Assembly (NCBI GenBank): GCA_963978545.1
Contig: OZ021727.1
Coordinates: 58,416,487 to 58,480,486, forward strand
Reading direction: 5' to 3'
Source of the DNA: Linyphia triangularis
Taxonomy: Eukaryota > Arthropoda > Arachnida > Araneae > Linyphiidae
DNA length: 64,000 nt
Numbering within the stretch: position 1 is the stretch's first letter; each line of letters begins with the position of its first letter. Below the pieces are notes generated by a model, which was not told where the DNA came from, did not search any database, and saw nothing but the letters and a program-made list of their open reading frames with translations. Of this stretch, positions 12,301 through 63,001 are shown one piece after another. A program made the translations under genes and the position numbers.

Positions 12301-15300
12301 GCGGGCCATAGTTAAACTGGTGTTGTTTAGATCAGTTCGGACTCAGAAGTCTGTAGAAATTAGTAAATCTTTTTGAAATTTTGTGTTAGTACTGCAGAGA
12401 AAATCTGGAAACATTTTATAAACATTATCATAAATTTTTTGAAATGAAAACTTAAAGAAATAACTGTTCGGATTTTTGATAATTACGCTTTAAGAACAAC
12501 AACATATTTAAAACTTCATTGGATTTATTTCATTTTGTTATAATATTGTATTTATAAGGTTGGTTGGTTGTTTTCAGATTATCTGGCGCCATCAGCAACA
12601 CGAGGGCTATAATGCGCCGAAACATTCGTCATTAGACAAGCCAACATACATTTACAAACACCCATGCCTAACACAGGACTCGAACCTGCAACCTCGTGGT
12701 CTAGAAGCTAGCACGCTAACCATTCATTTATAAGGAATAGCATGTAAAGCTAACATCCATATAAGCCCTTTTTACCTTAAAGTTTTATATTTTCATTTAG
12801 TTGCAAAAATTCTCTAAATAGATGGATTTTAATTATACCCAACCTGTACTTTAATATAAGTTTTGAGACTGGTTTGACATAACTGTATGTTTTCTCTTAC
12901 AAATATGATTTACAGAGAACTTAAATGAAGAAAATGTACTCAAAGCCCATCTTAAACCGTCAACACACAAATCCTCATATTAAAAATAAAGGGGGGGGGG
13001 GAGGAAAAAAAAAAGACTAATACAGAATCAAGAATAATACAGAATATAACTGCAAGATAATGCACCAGGACAACTTTAGAATCTGATTAATTTGTTTACC
13101 AAGCAGGGAACATATGCCAGATGGTCTTTTAAGAGAAAAATGGACTTCATTTGCATCTTAAAAAAGAGAAACCTCGGAAAACTATCAGGAAATAGCTCAA
13201 CAATCGACGCCAGATTAATAGTCAAAATTTCTAAAGTGTTTATTCAATCTGAAAACAGACTACAGAGCACCAAATATTGCTCGATCCGGTGACATTTCGC
13301 ATGGTAGGCGAGTATGAATCTTGAGAGAGAGATTGGAGCATAGCAATATTTAAAAACGTGTTTGGCTATGATCCTCAATATTTGGTTTTTTGAAGAAAAA
13401 AAGTTAAAAACTCTATGGAACTCACTTTAAACTGTTAAGGATAAATAAAATTTTTATAATTTAAGAAAGTAATTTTGTTTGACATTATCAAAAGACTTAT
13501 GATTTTGCATATGAAAGGGTGCATATACAATGGGTTAATCCAGTAAAATCAGTTTATTTTTATAAGAATTGAATATTTTATTATAATCTATTCATATACT
13601 GATGGTATTGAATTGAGAGTTACGTTGATGATTGTATAAAATACCAAATATGAGTAAGTGGGATAAATCACTACTTCTAATCATTCAAAGTCAAAAATGA
13701 AATATTCAAACATATTTAGAAAAAAAAAAGCAAATGTCTAAACTAAAACAAAATGTTAATGATATTACATTTTGTAAAATAAATAGTAACGCTAAAAATA
13801 TCTTATCATGGTTATATATTACTGTCAATTATCTTGCACTGCCATACCAATCGAAGAAACAATCTAGGTCTAGACATCACACGCACACTCCAACTCAAGA
13901 AAGAAAGACCATTCCATCACTTCCACCCCAGAGTCAAGGCATTTTAGTAATTTTCAACCCACATGTGAATGGTGCAATGTCAAGTGCAAGGGAGGGGATA
14001 GTATGACCCCTCAAATTTTATTGCTTTGTCTGTGTCCTTATAGTTTCAAGGTCACCCAAAGAAGGGGTCCTTTTTTTTCTCCCTTCCCTGAGCTGTTTTA
14101 AGATTTTTTGGAGAGAACGAAGGGAAACTTCTTGGTCCCTGGTCCTAATTTAGTGATAGCATCTTTATCGGAACTATAAGTTCTTACAATATTCTGTATA
14201 ATTAAATAATGCTATATACAGATTTGATCAAAGACATTTTCTTAATTATGAATTAGGCATTTTATTTTCCAATTATAATCACAGGTTTTTTCAAAAGTTA
14301 TTTTAGTGCATAATTTTTTGTACATAGAATGAAGTTTAGGGGGTGCGATGGCACCCCGATATTAAACCTTTATAATTAATTGATCTCTGATCAAGAAGTA
14401 AACCTACAGAATGCAAATTGCAATCAAAAACTTGTCAGTCTTTGATCCCATCTCATACTCTATACTCCCAAATGAGAAAATCGTGCTGAAATTGAGAAAT
14501 TTTTTAATAGTATTGTGAGAAATTTTTTAATTTGAGAATCACACCAGGAGTAAAGATTCGTTGACCGGTACATTGCAGGTCATTACAATCCCGATCTACT
14601 CGTCAAGTCTCAAGCCCATTCCTTCTACGGGTAATGAAATAAGGAGCTCGGTTAGGTTCCTTAAAAATCTGTATTAATGAGGCATGAAAAATATCAGTAA
14701 AAGCTTAGTAATAGTTTTGTTTGCTGATTTCTATCGATATTGATATTAAGTAAAAAATGTATCTTCCAAATATTAATGAAATTTCAATTTTTTTTTTACT
14801 TTGAGCTCGGTGGAAACTGCCATTTAAAATTAATTTAGACGAGATACTACATGGGGGGTGCGGTCGCACCTCCTGCACCCCCCCTAAATCCGCGCCTGGG
14901 TATTTCTCTGTGTCAGGAAGTTTCAGAATAGTGTCCTGAACGCACTGTAAAATCTCGCCATCCAACGCCAAAACTACCGTGAAGAACTTCATTTTGTTGA
15001 AGGTGATTTGAGCAACACTAAACTGTGCTTCAATTAGCGCAAACAACAATGTGGGCCGGTTCTTTCAGAAGGGTGCCAGATGAAACTCAATTCTTGCAAA
15101 TTCTGTTTGGGAAGTATCTCCGGACATGATGAAATCTTAAATGCGAGTGGATTCAAGAGTTCGGTTACGTAGAAGTTCGGAAGGTTACGAAAAAACATGC
15201 TGGTGCGCGTCAACTATTAAGTCTTGAAAAGTTATATTAAATTATATACAACAGCACAATATATTTACTTCCAGTAAAAAGTCTAGAAAAGATTGCTTTT

Positions 15301-16373
15301 TGTATCTTTGCAATTCCATTCTGATTTGAGATGACCTTTTTTTCACACTGGAAGAGTTGTAGTGTGGCCTGCCACTAGCTGCTTGCGTAGTGGTTGCTAA
15401 ATATCACATGATCCTTAAATGCATGCAGCCAAATCAGAAATACCTAGCTATTATCAATTATGAGCAGCTTTAGTCGACTGTCTGCAATGTCAAAATCCTA
15501 CATATGATTGTGGTAGCAGTGCCACCAAGCATTTAATTGACTCCATTGAATTCTACTCAATAGAACATGATGATTTTTGTTACGTTCTTGTAATTTCTTA
15601 TTATAACCCCTTTACAATTTTGTTATGTTCTTCTTGTAATTTCTTATTAAAACCCCTTTACTTTATAAATAGTTCTAATAGAATTTATATACAATAAACA
15701 GATACCTTAAAATAGTTCCAGGAAAAATTACATGCACCATCTCATATTGGAAAAGTTGATGACAATAAAGTTATTCATACGCTAATCTCATACAGGTTCA
15801 TTCGCATAGTTTTGTAAAAATTGCAAGCTTTTTGAAATCATTTCTTTTTAGAGAGTGACTGTACACGTTTAATTGTTTCCTGAAGGAAATAAAATTTTGA
15901 ATTTCGTCTTGGTGCAATCCAGGTAAAAAATTGATCTTTTGGGTTGTGGTTGGTTGGGTTTGGGTTCTCATTGTGCCAATCCAGTACACGCAACTAAGAA
16001 TTTGAAATGTGTTTGTGAGCGTCATTTGTGTATTAATGGCCAAATTAATTACATGAAGTCAAAAGCAGTTTTTCGTACATCCTACGTGCAGAGGATTCGC
16101 TGCACACTAATTTAAATTCAAAATCGTAGATTACTTGTATTTTAAGGGGAATATCCTTTTAAGAACTTGACTTTAAACTTACCTCATGCGAACCTTGACA
16201 GTAGTGAGAGTTCCTTGCACTTCATTGATAAACTTCTCCCTCTCCTCATCCCCAAAAGCAGCGGTAGCTCCATCACCTAAGAATTTAAAAACTTCTAAAA
16301 CTGTGCTTCTGAGAGCTTTAACAGATTTAAGGCCTGAGTGCAATGCTTCCAAATTTATCCCCGAATTGTCCAT
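1..16373 (-). CDS. MED27: Mediator complex subunit 27 (MED27), 3' end beyond window
   Basis: MED27 belongs to the tail/upper part of Mediator, the nuclear co-activator linking transcription factors to RNA polymerase II. Six exons join in phase: 16373-16183, 8874-8730, 7769-7642, 5513-5420, 2785-2678 and 1058-1017, giving 236 codons. The human protein has about 311 aa, so about 75 aa, including the cysteine-containing C-terminus, should lie before base 1. Recognisable segments are NLEALHSGLKSVKALRS (exon 1), NSGLLSQDPGYEKTPLYSEL (exon 2), the KRAHFNPLTPSKQIR linker (exon 3), IRIFPDIQMQVIKPYGSS (exon 4), VVVKGYNEDFYGENDK (exon 5) and LDMWSPSRYLVFQK (exon 6). All introns are GT-AG. The start is the ATG at 16373-16371: an in-frame TAG lies just upstream, and TTG at 16382 is not a plausible animal start. 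Introns are swollen by transposons (intron 1 is 7.3 kb). The gene is divergent from the adaptin gene. Confidence 0.93.
373..1016. other. MED27 intron sequence, nothing further recognised
   Basis: AT-rich sequence downstream of MED27 exon 6 in the gene's direction. I looked for the missing MED27 C-terminal exon (with its CxxC) on the minus strand and did not find it. The 61-codon open frame at 846-1031 (+) overlaps exon 6 antisense and shows no coding character. Confidence 0.6.
1059..2677. other. MED27 intron 5, unremarkable
   Basis: AT-rich intron between exons 6 and 5 with a clean acceptor (TTTTTTCCCTGTAG, minus strand) at its 3' end. I see no repeat family shared with the rest of the window. 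Confidence 0.6.
3325..3666 (-). pseudogene. Transposase-like C-terminal fragment, inverted
   Basis: A 113-codon open frame with the motifs FEDFVTNQSPLLFE and VNDQAERDVAFIKEF. From memory these mark the C-terminal region of a repetitive protein family in arthropod genomes, with a usual form like NDTAERGVAL. In that family this part normally follows the segments seen on the opposite strand at 3780-4780, so it appears inverted inside the element. The reading frame starts and ends without context, so I treat it as a gene fragment. Confidence 0.5.
3781..4780 (+). pseudogene. Transposase-like N-terminal/central fragment, frameshifted
   Basis: Several short frames on the plus strand together resemble the front of the same repetitive family: MFEQLITEFQEQGAELTEQL from 3780, ELYYLACRHYIMELVIG from 4084 and YLKAWMAASLPQNTPYN near 4525. 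In-frame stops and frame changes separate them, so no protein can be made. Function and catalytic residues cannot be assigned. Confidence 0.5.
5514..7641. other. MED27 intron 3, no recognised gene
   Basis: AT-rich, with a short TA run near 5611-5626. Open frames of 62-74 codons on the minus strand here lack protein-like composition and splice context. No repeat was matched elsewhere in the window. Confidence 0.5.
7770..8729. other. MED27 intron 2, no recognised gene
   Basis: AT-rich intron. The 69-codon frame at 8254-8463 (+) starts at a GATGAAGAATAGCCT stretch that recurs near 33703 and, more diverged, near 38580, so it is probably repeat sequence rather than a gene. Confidence 0.5.
9070..9555 (-). 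repeat. Probable LTR of the Gypsy-like retroelement
   Basis: This stretch is richer in GC than its surroundings and lies directly downstream (minus strand) of the reverse transcriptase fragment, where the 3' LTR belongs. It opens with TGTTATG. Its inner end carries ATTAAGTCTTGAAAAGTTAT, which reappears at 15209-15228 beyond the gag start. This suggests the second LTR survives only as about 30 bases. Boundaries are approximate. Confidence 0.45.
11290..11565 (-). repeat. Dispersed repeat B, minus copy
   Basis: The reverse complement matches the units at 26935-27200 and 49083-49320. It contains the paired motif CTTTCAATTACCC ... GGGCAATGAAAG, able to form a short hairpin, and the GGAGTTATGC / CCATGGCTACCAC segments. 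A 15-base G run (11457-11471) lies inside. Confidence 0.65.
12560..12725 (-). mobile_element. tRNA-derived SINE, full-length head
   Basis: Read on the minus strand, the element begins with a tRNA-like head: A-box-like TTAGCGTGCTAGC, then B-box GGTTCGAGTCC. A tRNA-unrelated body follows, with an AACCAACCAACC tail. The flanking direct repeat ATTTATAAGG (12550-12559 and 12726-12735) is a target duplication from LINE-type retroposition. It is not a functional tRNA gene. Confidence 0.8.
13145..13305 (+). repeat. Dispersed repeat D, copy 1
   Basis: Contains CTTCATTTGCATCTTAAAA followed by GAGAAACCTCGGAAAACT and AATAGCTCAACAATC. It is similar in order to 46905-47010 and 50738-50890. Diverged; boundaries approximate. 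Confidence 0.45.
15129..16182. other. MED27 intron 1, 5' part
   Basis: Holds the retroelement leader and LTR stub up to about 15235. It also has a close direct repeat of TTGTAATTTCTTATT plus ACCCCTTTAC (about 15590-15617 and 15634-15661). The remainder is unassigned AT-rich sequence. Confidence 0.45.
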
Positions 16374-16840
16374 TTTGGACAATATGGAGATCTAAATAGT
16401 TGTTTACAAAACTACAACATACTCTGCGGCTACGCTGCACTTCACAGCTCCAACATTGTTTGTTTTTGTTAACCGGTTCAAAATTCTTTTACACAGCTTA
16501 TAAAAGATAGAACAAAATAAGGAAAACAATTTCTTTTCAAATTACACTTATAAATAGCATAATTAAAAAAAAAAGTATGTGACTGAAGCAAATATTAAAA
16601 CTAATTTGTATTTTATTAAGAATATCACAGATTAAAGAAACAAAATGCGAATTTACCCGAATAAAACACTTCAACTTTCATCGTTAAAATATCCATCAAC
16701 AAACAATGAACTCATCCGTCTGCTATTGTGCTATTTTATGGATATAGTATATGCTTAATTACTTTCCTGCAACTTTATATTTCTGAAGAAATGAAAATTA
16801 AACATTCACTAAATCTCTCTAATGTTCCATTGCATAAATT
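16374..16840. promoter_or_regulatory. Shared divergent promoter region, MED27 / AP-4 epsilon
   Basis: Only 467 bases separate the two start codons on opposite strands, so both 5' UTRs and both core promoters must fit here. The MED27-proximal 100 bases are richer in C and CpG (GCGGCTACGCTGCACTTCAC) than the AT-rich surroundings. I see no convincing TATA box for either gene, which would fit a housekeeping-type bidirectional promoter. Confidence 0.6.
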
Positions 16841-37654
<20,814 letters not shown>

Positions 37655-38007
37655 CCTTTGTAGAATATTTATCGGTAAATTTGAGAAAATTTTTACTTTT
37701 CCCTTTTGCTCAATTTGTGATAAAGCTTGCCGAATAAAAGTATTTTAATACCTGTAGCTCATTAAAATTATTTTCTGAAAAATAAATAATTGGATTTTTT
37801 TTATTCAAAATAAGACTTAAAAAATGATCTTATTACAAATTAGTATTTATACTTTATTATACAGCATTATTTACATGAATACCAAAATTGGTTGATTTCT
37901 AATTCAAATAGTGTCCCAAATGTGCTCTTTCAATAAAGTACATACTTCTTGATATAATAAACTACAGAAATGTAATATTCATCATATCACATTGCACAAA
38001 TTTTCTT
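37655..38007. terminator. Convergent 3' ends of the adaptin and NRF-6-like genes
   Basis: The stop codons are 353 bases apart on opposite strands. AATAAA at 37733-37738 (+) serves the adaptin transcript, and AATAAA on the minus strand at 37858-37853 serves the acyltransferase. Predicted cleavage sites just past each signal would leave the two mature 3' ends separated by only several tens of bases. Confidence 0.65.
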
Positions 38008-57748
<19,741 letters not shown>

Positions 57749-60700
57749 TTTGTCCGGATGGCAAACTTGTCAAAATGGCATTTTGGACGAGAAATTTAGA
57801 GAAAGTGTTCTATTAATATATCGGCAAGTACTGAAAAGCAATCGAATACGTACTGCGTCAATCAGACGAAAAAGACAATAGATTCAATGAGATAAAGTTA
57901 TCACATACTCCATAACACGAGATTTTTGTCATGACTTTTAAACATTAAGGAAATTACACAACATTCAGAAACAAAGATTGACAATAATCATAAGATAACA
58001 TAATAGCAAAACTGTTTACAAGATATGCTGAACTTATTTGTTTATATTTGCATTAAATAACCCTTTTTGTTTCTATTTTAAATAAGAAGTTATTAGAATA
58101 AGGTTATTAAAAAAGTTTTAATAGCAGTACTGGAGTAGATTTGATGTTTTTCAATCTGGTATTCAATGGCGTTAGCCAGAAATATACTCGTGACATATCT
58201 CTAATATCAGATTAACTTTTGGGGCTGATTGAACAAAAATGGTATAGATGACAGTCTGTTGGTTTGGTTATCAACTACGTAATACCATTGCTATTTCATT
58301 TACTAGAGAAATTTGTGATTCTTGCTTATTTATATTATCGTTTAAAATTTTAAAGTAAATAAATTTACCCCAGATCGTAACATTCTGCAATTGAACGAAG
58401 ACAACATTTTTCGGATAGTTTAAAAATGTTTTTATTTTTCATGTAAAATAATTTTAAATCCTACTTATTATCTTAAGGCAGATAAAACGCAACATATATT
58501 TAAATTATGACCAACTTTTTATAGTAAATATTAATATTAATCTTCAAGTTCAATTCATTCATAATTTCTAGTTTAGAATGGAGTCAAGAACAAATCAAAC
58601 ATTAAAAATATTAAGTGCTACATTTTTATTTCATTAATGAATATTTCTTGCATATGTTTGTGACTGAAATAAAATTCATTTTTATAAAAACATTTAAATA
58701 TTGTAAACTAACCTAGTAAAATGGCGCGTCGGAAAGGGGAGAAGAAGGGCTTTTGGACATCACATTTTTTTTACTGTCAGAAAAGGACTAATTTTATATA
58801 GGAAACAGTTTTCGCATCTTTCAGAAGCTCGCCTATTTGGCATTAAATCTATAAAATATGAAATCAGATTTTTTTTTATTATTATTCCATTTGTATAAAG
58901 AGTGAGCAATAAGTACTTGGCAAGTTCGCAAAAATATTTAATTTACTTATATTTTTGTTTTAAAATAAGGTTGGAAAATTAATATACATTTTAACAGTTT
59001 CTTAAAACCTGAAAATTATGAGTTAACCTTTTTTACAAAATAAAATTACGAAAATAAATAAACAGAATATTGGAGAAATAAATGTATCTGATATAATAAC
59101 CAATAATATTGATTCATGAGCACTATACAAATCGAAGCATTTAACGATTTGCTAATTTTAACCAGTTAAAATTAAGAAAAAAAAAAGTATAACCCGGTCA
59201 GTGCTCGCCAGTTAAATATTTCTAAAATGTATTTTTGCCCCCTTCTCTAAATTTTAAGGGTTATTTTTAAAATTCAAAGGGTATTTTTTAAAACTAAAGC
59301 AAAATAAATGTTTTGACAAAATTAATAACTATGACAATAATAGTGATGCACGATCGCGATTCGTGCAGAAATATGCTTTTTAAATGCTTACTAAACACAC
59401 TTGATGGTTATAAACCTTACACTAACTATAAACACTGTGCCGTTCGGTGAGACATCACGTTGGTCGCGAAACTGTCAGGCAAATGCCGGTATTACACCTC
59501 GAAGACGATCGGGCAAATGAAGGCGACACCTCGTAAACTATCTCGCAAATGACGAAGAAGTAAAACTTGACGATTTACGATACCCCAAAAACCTCGAGAA
59601 AACGCTGGTGATAGACATAGGCGAAATGATCTGAACTTCTGAACCTGTCCGATTGCGGACGAGATAGTATTAATTTACGTTTTGCATGAATTCACGCATG
59701 AGGTTACCTTTTTTTTTCTCTATTTTGTGCAAGAAGGCATGGTAAAAAGTCGGCGAGATACACTTAATCAAGGAATGTTAGAAATGGTACTTGGAAATTA
59801 TGGGGCGGCGCCCTAAAATCGACCTACTAGTGTCGCACGTGGTATCAGCAGCCATTCAATGACTTCAGTCAGTCACTGGTCTGTGCGAGGCACATTTGAA
59901 CATGAATGCGCATGTGTGATAGACGATTTCGAAGGGGGTGATCCACATGTTGCATTTCGTTGGAAAATAAACGAAAATTTCCATTTTTTCAGAAAAGGAC
60001 GCTATTTTCAAAGAAAAAGAGCAGGGAGGTAGCTCCGCCCTTCGAAAAACAGCTAGGATGATCTCTAATTTTAGAAAATGGAGGATTATTTTGAAAAATT
60101 GAACCATGATGTGCCAATGCGTTAATTCATGCACGAGGTTAATTCTATGGGGTGAAATGGATTTTCAACGTGTGTACACGCAGATTTCACGCATTTTGGT
60201 GAGCAGATGTTGTGTTTATGTAATTTATGAATGGTAATAAAGTAATTTTAGAGCTGGAAAATTTGAAAGTATATAAACAAAATTATCCATTTTTAACTTT
60301 AATCGATGATTCTTAAAATTTTGGACCAATTTTTAGTCTTTGCAGAAATGTTTACTATTACAGACGCGCAAACCAGGTGAGACGGGGGGGGGGGGGGGTG
60401 GCGGGGGTAACCCCTTGGTTGATATTTCAATTGTTTTTCTTGAAAAATAAGGAATTAGTCTTTTATATTCAGAAAAATAAATTTACCTAGTACTTCACTT
60501 TACAATAATAGTTAGTAATCTAGCTTCACTCTACAAAAATTATCCAATCTACGTATTCTTTGGAGTGCAAAAAAGAAGAGAAGGAGAGAGGGTGAGGGAA
60601 AGGGTTCTCCTTTCTCTTCTACAAATAACAGACATTCCTGTACCTGCTGCTTGTCACATATGGAATACAAAATGCAGATGAATCCAAGTATTTATGGGTA

Positions 60701-61500
60701 TTGTTCTAATTTGAAAAATGTGACCATAAACGCTTGACTGTAATACATTTCAATAAGATTGATATCAGGTTTACAATTCGTTTGATTTTAGTCTTGTTTG
60801 TTCAATATGAACTGAAATAAAAAACTGAAAACCACTGATAATGCTTCTATATTATCCTTTTTCAACAAAAAATCGAACGCAGGTATATCGGAAAAAAACT
60901 TAAACAGTAGCCAATTCTTCTGATATTGAATCTGGAACTTTAACTGGGAATGCGATGCACTCTTTTGAAGGGGCGAAAGCAGTTGGACCCCATTTGCAGC
61001 AATGCAAATGATATTGGAAATATAAATAAACAAGTAAATAATATTTATAATATTTCCTCATTTTATCTGATTTGGATAACTTAGAATACAAATTTTATTT
61101 TTGCCATAAAAAAAATACTTAATTAAAAAAGATTGGAATGACATATAGAAGCCCATGTTAAAAATATTTTCAATTTTATTTTTTTTCTCAAAACTAAAGA
61201 TTTAACACTCATTAAGAATGGGCCCTCGGAAAGGGCTACTGTCTGTTTTCCATAGCTAAAATGTATAATTAAACTCAAATACTGGTAATATATGCAATTT
61301 CTTTTTTACGTTGTTTGTGCAACTTTGCACTCTGATGTTATAATTTTGTGGAATAAATTTTTTTATGATAATTTAAAAATGCACTTTTATACATGTGAAT
61401 CAACGAAAAACACCTGAGAAATAAAAATAACTTCTTAAACACAGTTTTAACTCTTTTGAACTTGTTTTACATTTAAAAAATGCTTTCCTGTCATGAATGG
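57749..61500. other. Intergenic region upstream of the NRF-6-like gene
   Basis: The first few hundred bases must contain that gene's promoter, but no clear motif is visible. Around 59440-59660 the sequence is CpG-richer with short repeated phrases (GGCAAATG...ACACCTCG). A 15-base G run is at 60384-60398. Open frames of 89 and 81 codons on the minus strand (59865-60134 and 60788-61033) have no recognisable domain or splice context. Confidence 0.5.
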
Positions 61501-61553
61501 TTTCTCAGACATTTTTGTAATTTTCATTGAAGGATTTTCCAGTAGGGATATAA

Positions 61554-62003
61554 TTACACATCCCCCTTTCTAGACCTGAAAAGTTGATGTTTCTGAATAA
61601 GTAAGTGAAAGAGAGGAATCTTCCCACGGCGGAATAACCAATCAGCGACAATTCGATGTATGTCATATGGCACCATCAGAAAGGTTAACAATCTCTTTCG
61701 GCAGGAAAATAAGTGAAAATGTACTATGACAATTGGAAAAACGCAGTGAAAGATATCTGAAAACATGAAAACACCACCAACTAGCGTTTTAGACCAAATT
61801 TCGTAGCTGTTCGTGAAGGTGAAATGATTATTAGAAACAGAAAACGACCAAGTCCAAAAAAGAAAATTTTTCAGGAGAGCCGAAAAATGAAAAATCATTC
61901 GCATTGACATTGAACTATTCTCCAGTTTGCTTAGTTTGGTCTCTAGGACATTTTTCTGTAAAAAAAGATTTTCGATTTTTTTGGTACTTAGGTCGTTTTC
62001 CAT
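61554..62003 (-). CDS. Unknown 149-codon ORF linked to dispersed repeat F
   Basis: Reads from MENDLSTKKIENLFLQKNVL to FRSRKGDV. After about 35 polar residues the rest is rich in F, W and I with several hydrophobic stretches (SDIFHCVFPIVIVHF), so a membrane protein is conceivable. The first 20 residues are conserved in a second genomic copy at 32470-32680, with changes that mostly keep the peptide. I do not recognise the family. It could be a repeat-borne gene, a pseudogene of a multi-copy receptor family, or chance. No introns or start context support it. Confidence 0.25.
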   Translation of the reverse strand: MENDLSTKKIENLFLQKNVLETKLSKLENSSMSMRMIFHFSALLKNFLFWTWSFSVSNNHFTFTNSYEIWSKTLVGGVFMFSDIFHCVFPIVIVHFHLFSCRKRLLTFLMVPYDIHRIVADWLFRRGKIPLFHLLIQKHQLFRSRKGDV

Positions 62004-62719
62004 TTCTAGTCCTTAAATGGTTTCTAATAACAACGTTTGGATATTGGTGTTTGTGAAAAAATTGAGAGAAATCGTCGCATTTTTACTCTCATAATTAAAT
62101 GCGTTTTATTTTGTGGACGGGAAGAAATTGCGCTAAGAGGGCATTGGACACATTGATTTTGATAGGGCAAGTGATGAACAGATGAATGAGGGGCATTTTC
62201 CGGCTCTATAATTATTGTAGAGGAGACTGGGGATATCTCTAATGTTCAAATATGGTTGAAAATTGTTCGCAGTATCATTCTTAATGTTATGAATTTCCAT
62301 CTAGTTTCCAAAATATATAGTTTTTTTAGCATTGAAAGAAAAAATCGCAATTTTTCTAAAAACTAAGCTATTTTAAAATATAGCAAAATTCATTTTTTTG
62401 CCAATCAATTTGACTGCGGTTCAAAAGTCTAATAGTTAATACAGATTTGAATTCTCAAATCATTTTTCAAAAAAATTACATCAAATTTCAGTTATCACTG
62501 TTTAAATGAAGTTTCACGTGCCAAAAGCAGGAGTTTTTAGATAATGAGTTTAAAATATTCAAATTTATTTTCAGAATAAATTAGTACTTTATATTAATAA
62601 AATAACTCTCTAGCCTTCAGATGATACCATTATCTTGCAAAAATTAAATCTAGAGATTATTTTAAAGCAAAAAATCTATAAACACATTTGACCTATTTTG
62701 CGATATTTCCAGTGTGTAC

Positions 62720-62872
62720 CTTAATGAAAGCAAATTCTTCAATACTCAAATCAAACTTTCGTTTCAATTTGTACAAAATAATAACATTTATAATTAACGT
62801 TGTAAAATCAGAACACTGAATCAAATAATTCTGTATAGTTCTCTCACTCATCCCATCCACGCTGATTTTCAT
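62720..62872 (-). CDS. Candidate small first exon of an unknown gene
   Basis: ATG at 62872-62870 opens 51 codons (MKISVDGMSERTIQNYLIQC ... FDLSIEEFAFIK) up to AAG/GTACAC, a possible splice donor. Without splicing the frame stops eight codons later at 62693. An in-frame TAA lies seven codons upstream of the ATG. The X-box at 62988-63001 sits 116 bases upstream, which suits a promoter. The peptide has an amphipathic look with no family that I can name, and no second exon was identified. Confidence 0.25.
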
Positions 62873-62987
62873 ATGCGGGAGCCCATTAGTTTATCGAATT
62901 CTCAAGGACAGCCAAAGTTGGAAAACTGCTGAACTGGCTGCCTCGCTACACATTACGTGGAGGGAAAAGCTTTGTTGTGTTCCATCT

Positions 62988-63001
62988 GTTACCATGGCAA
63001 C
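62988..63001. promoter_or_regulatory. RFX X-box-like palindrome
   Basis: GTTACCATGGCAAC fits the X-box consensus GTTNCCATGGNAAC bound by RFX factors, known regulators of ciliary genes. A related half-site, GCATAGCAAC, follows at once. An inverted CCAAT (GATTGG) lies at 63077-63082. The surrounding 62860-63110 is clearly richer in GC than its neighbours, as a promoter might be. It could also be part of an unrecognised mobile element. Confidence 0.45.

Larger units (their letters stand above)
10390..14898. mobile_element. hAT-type non-autonomous DNA transposon, nested in the Gypsy remnant
   Basis: The left end is CAGGGGCGGATTTAG and the right end CTAAATCCGCGCCTG, imperfect inverted repeats of a common hAT form. 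They are flanked by a perfect 8-bp target duplication, GGTATTTC (10382-10389 and 14899-14906), which is the hAT signature. Removing the element rejoins the gag-like frame of the host retroelement. No transposase is visible. The interior holds a SINE, a dispersed repeat, and a duplicated block (about 11540-11890 and 13355-13810), so it has grown by later insertions. Confidence 0.85.
9556..15127 (-). pseudogene. Gypsy-like retrotransposon gag-pol remnant, split by a hAT insertion
   Basis: The remnant reads on the minus strand. The gag-like start lies at about 15127 (MSGDTSQTEFARIEF, then FALIEAQFSVAQITFNKMK and FTVVLALDGEILQCVQD). The coding sequence resumes on the far side of the 10390-14898 insertion, followed after stops and a deletion by a Ty3/Gypsy reverse transcriptase at 10065-9556. 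That piece shows GDYHCLNSVTTPDHYPLPHI, FSTLDLAHAYHQIPV, TPFGLFEFLSMPF and YLDDNLVAS. The catalytic YLDD box is present but followed by N where D/I is usual. Protease, RNase H and integrase are missing. It is an old degraded copy in MED27 intron 1. Confidence 0.85.

Noticed and set aside
14336..14890. A second, smaller hAT-type element at the right end of the 10390 element
   Set aside because: GGGTGCGATGGCACCCC at 14340 resembles the terminal GGGTGCGGTCGCACC, but no target duplication supports a separate insertion.
16374..16382. Extension of MED27 by three codons to a TTG start
   Set aside because: Animal genes start at ATG. The ATG at 16373 has an in-frame TAG shortly upstream.
16186..16395. 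Plus-strand frame antisense to MED27 exon 1
   Set aside because: Shadow of the MED27 exon on the other strand.
60788..61091. Two minus-strand frames containing CCKWGPTAFAPS
   Set aside because: I could not place them in a family, and no acceptor or donor pair gives a sensible exon.
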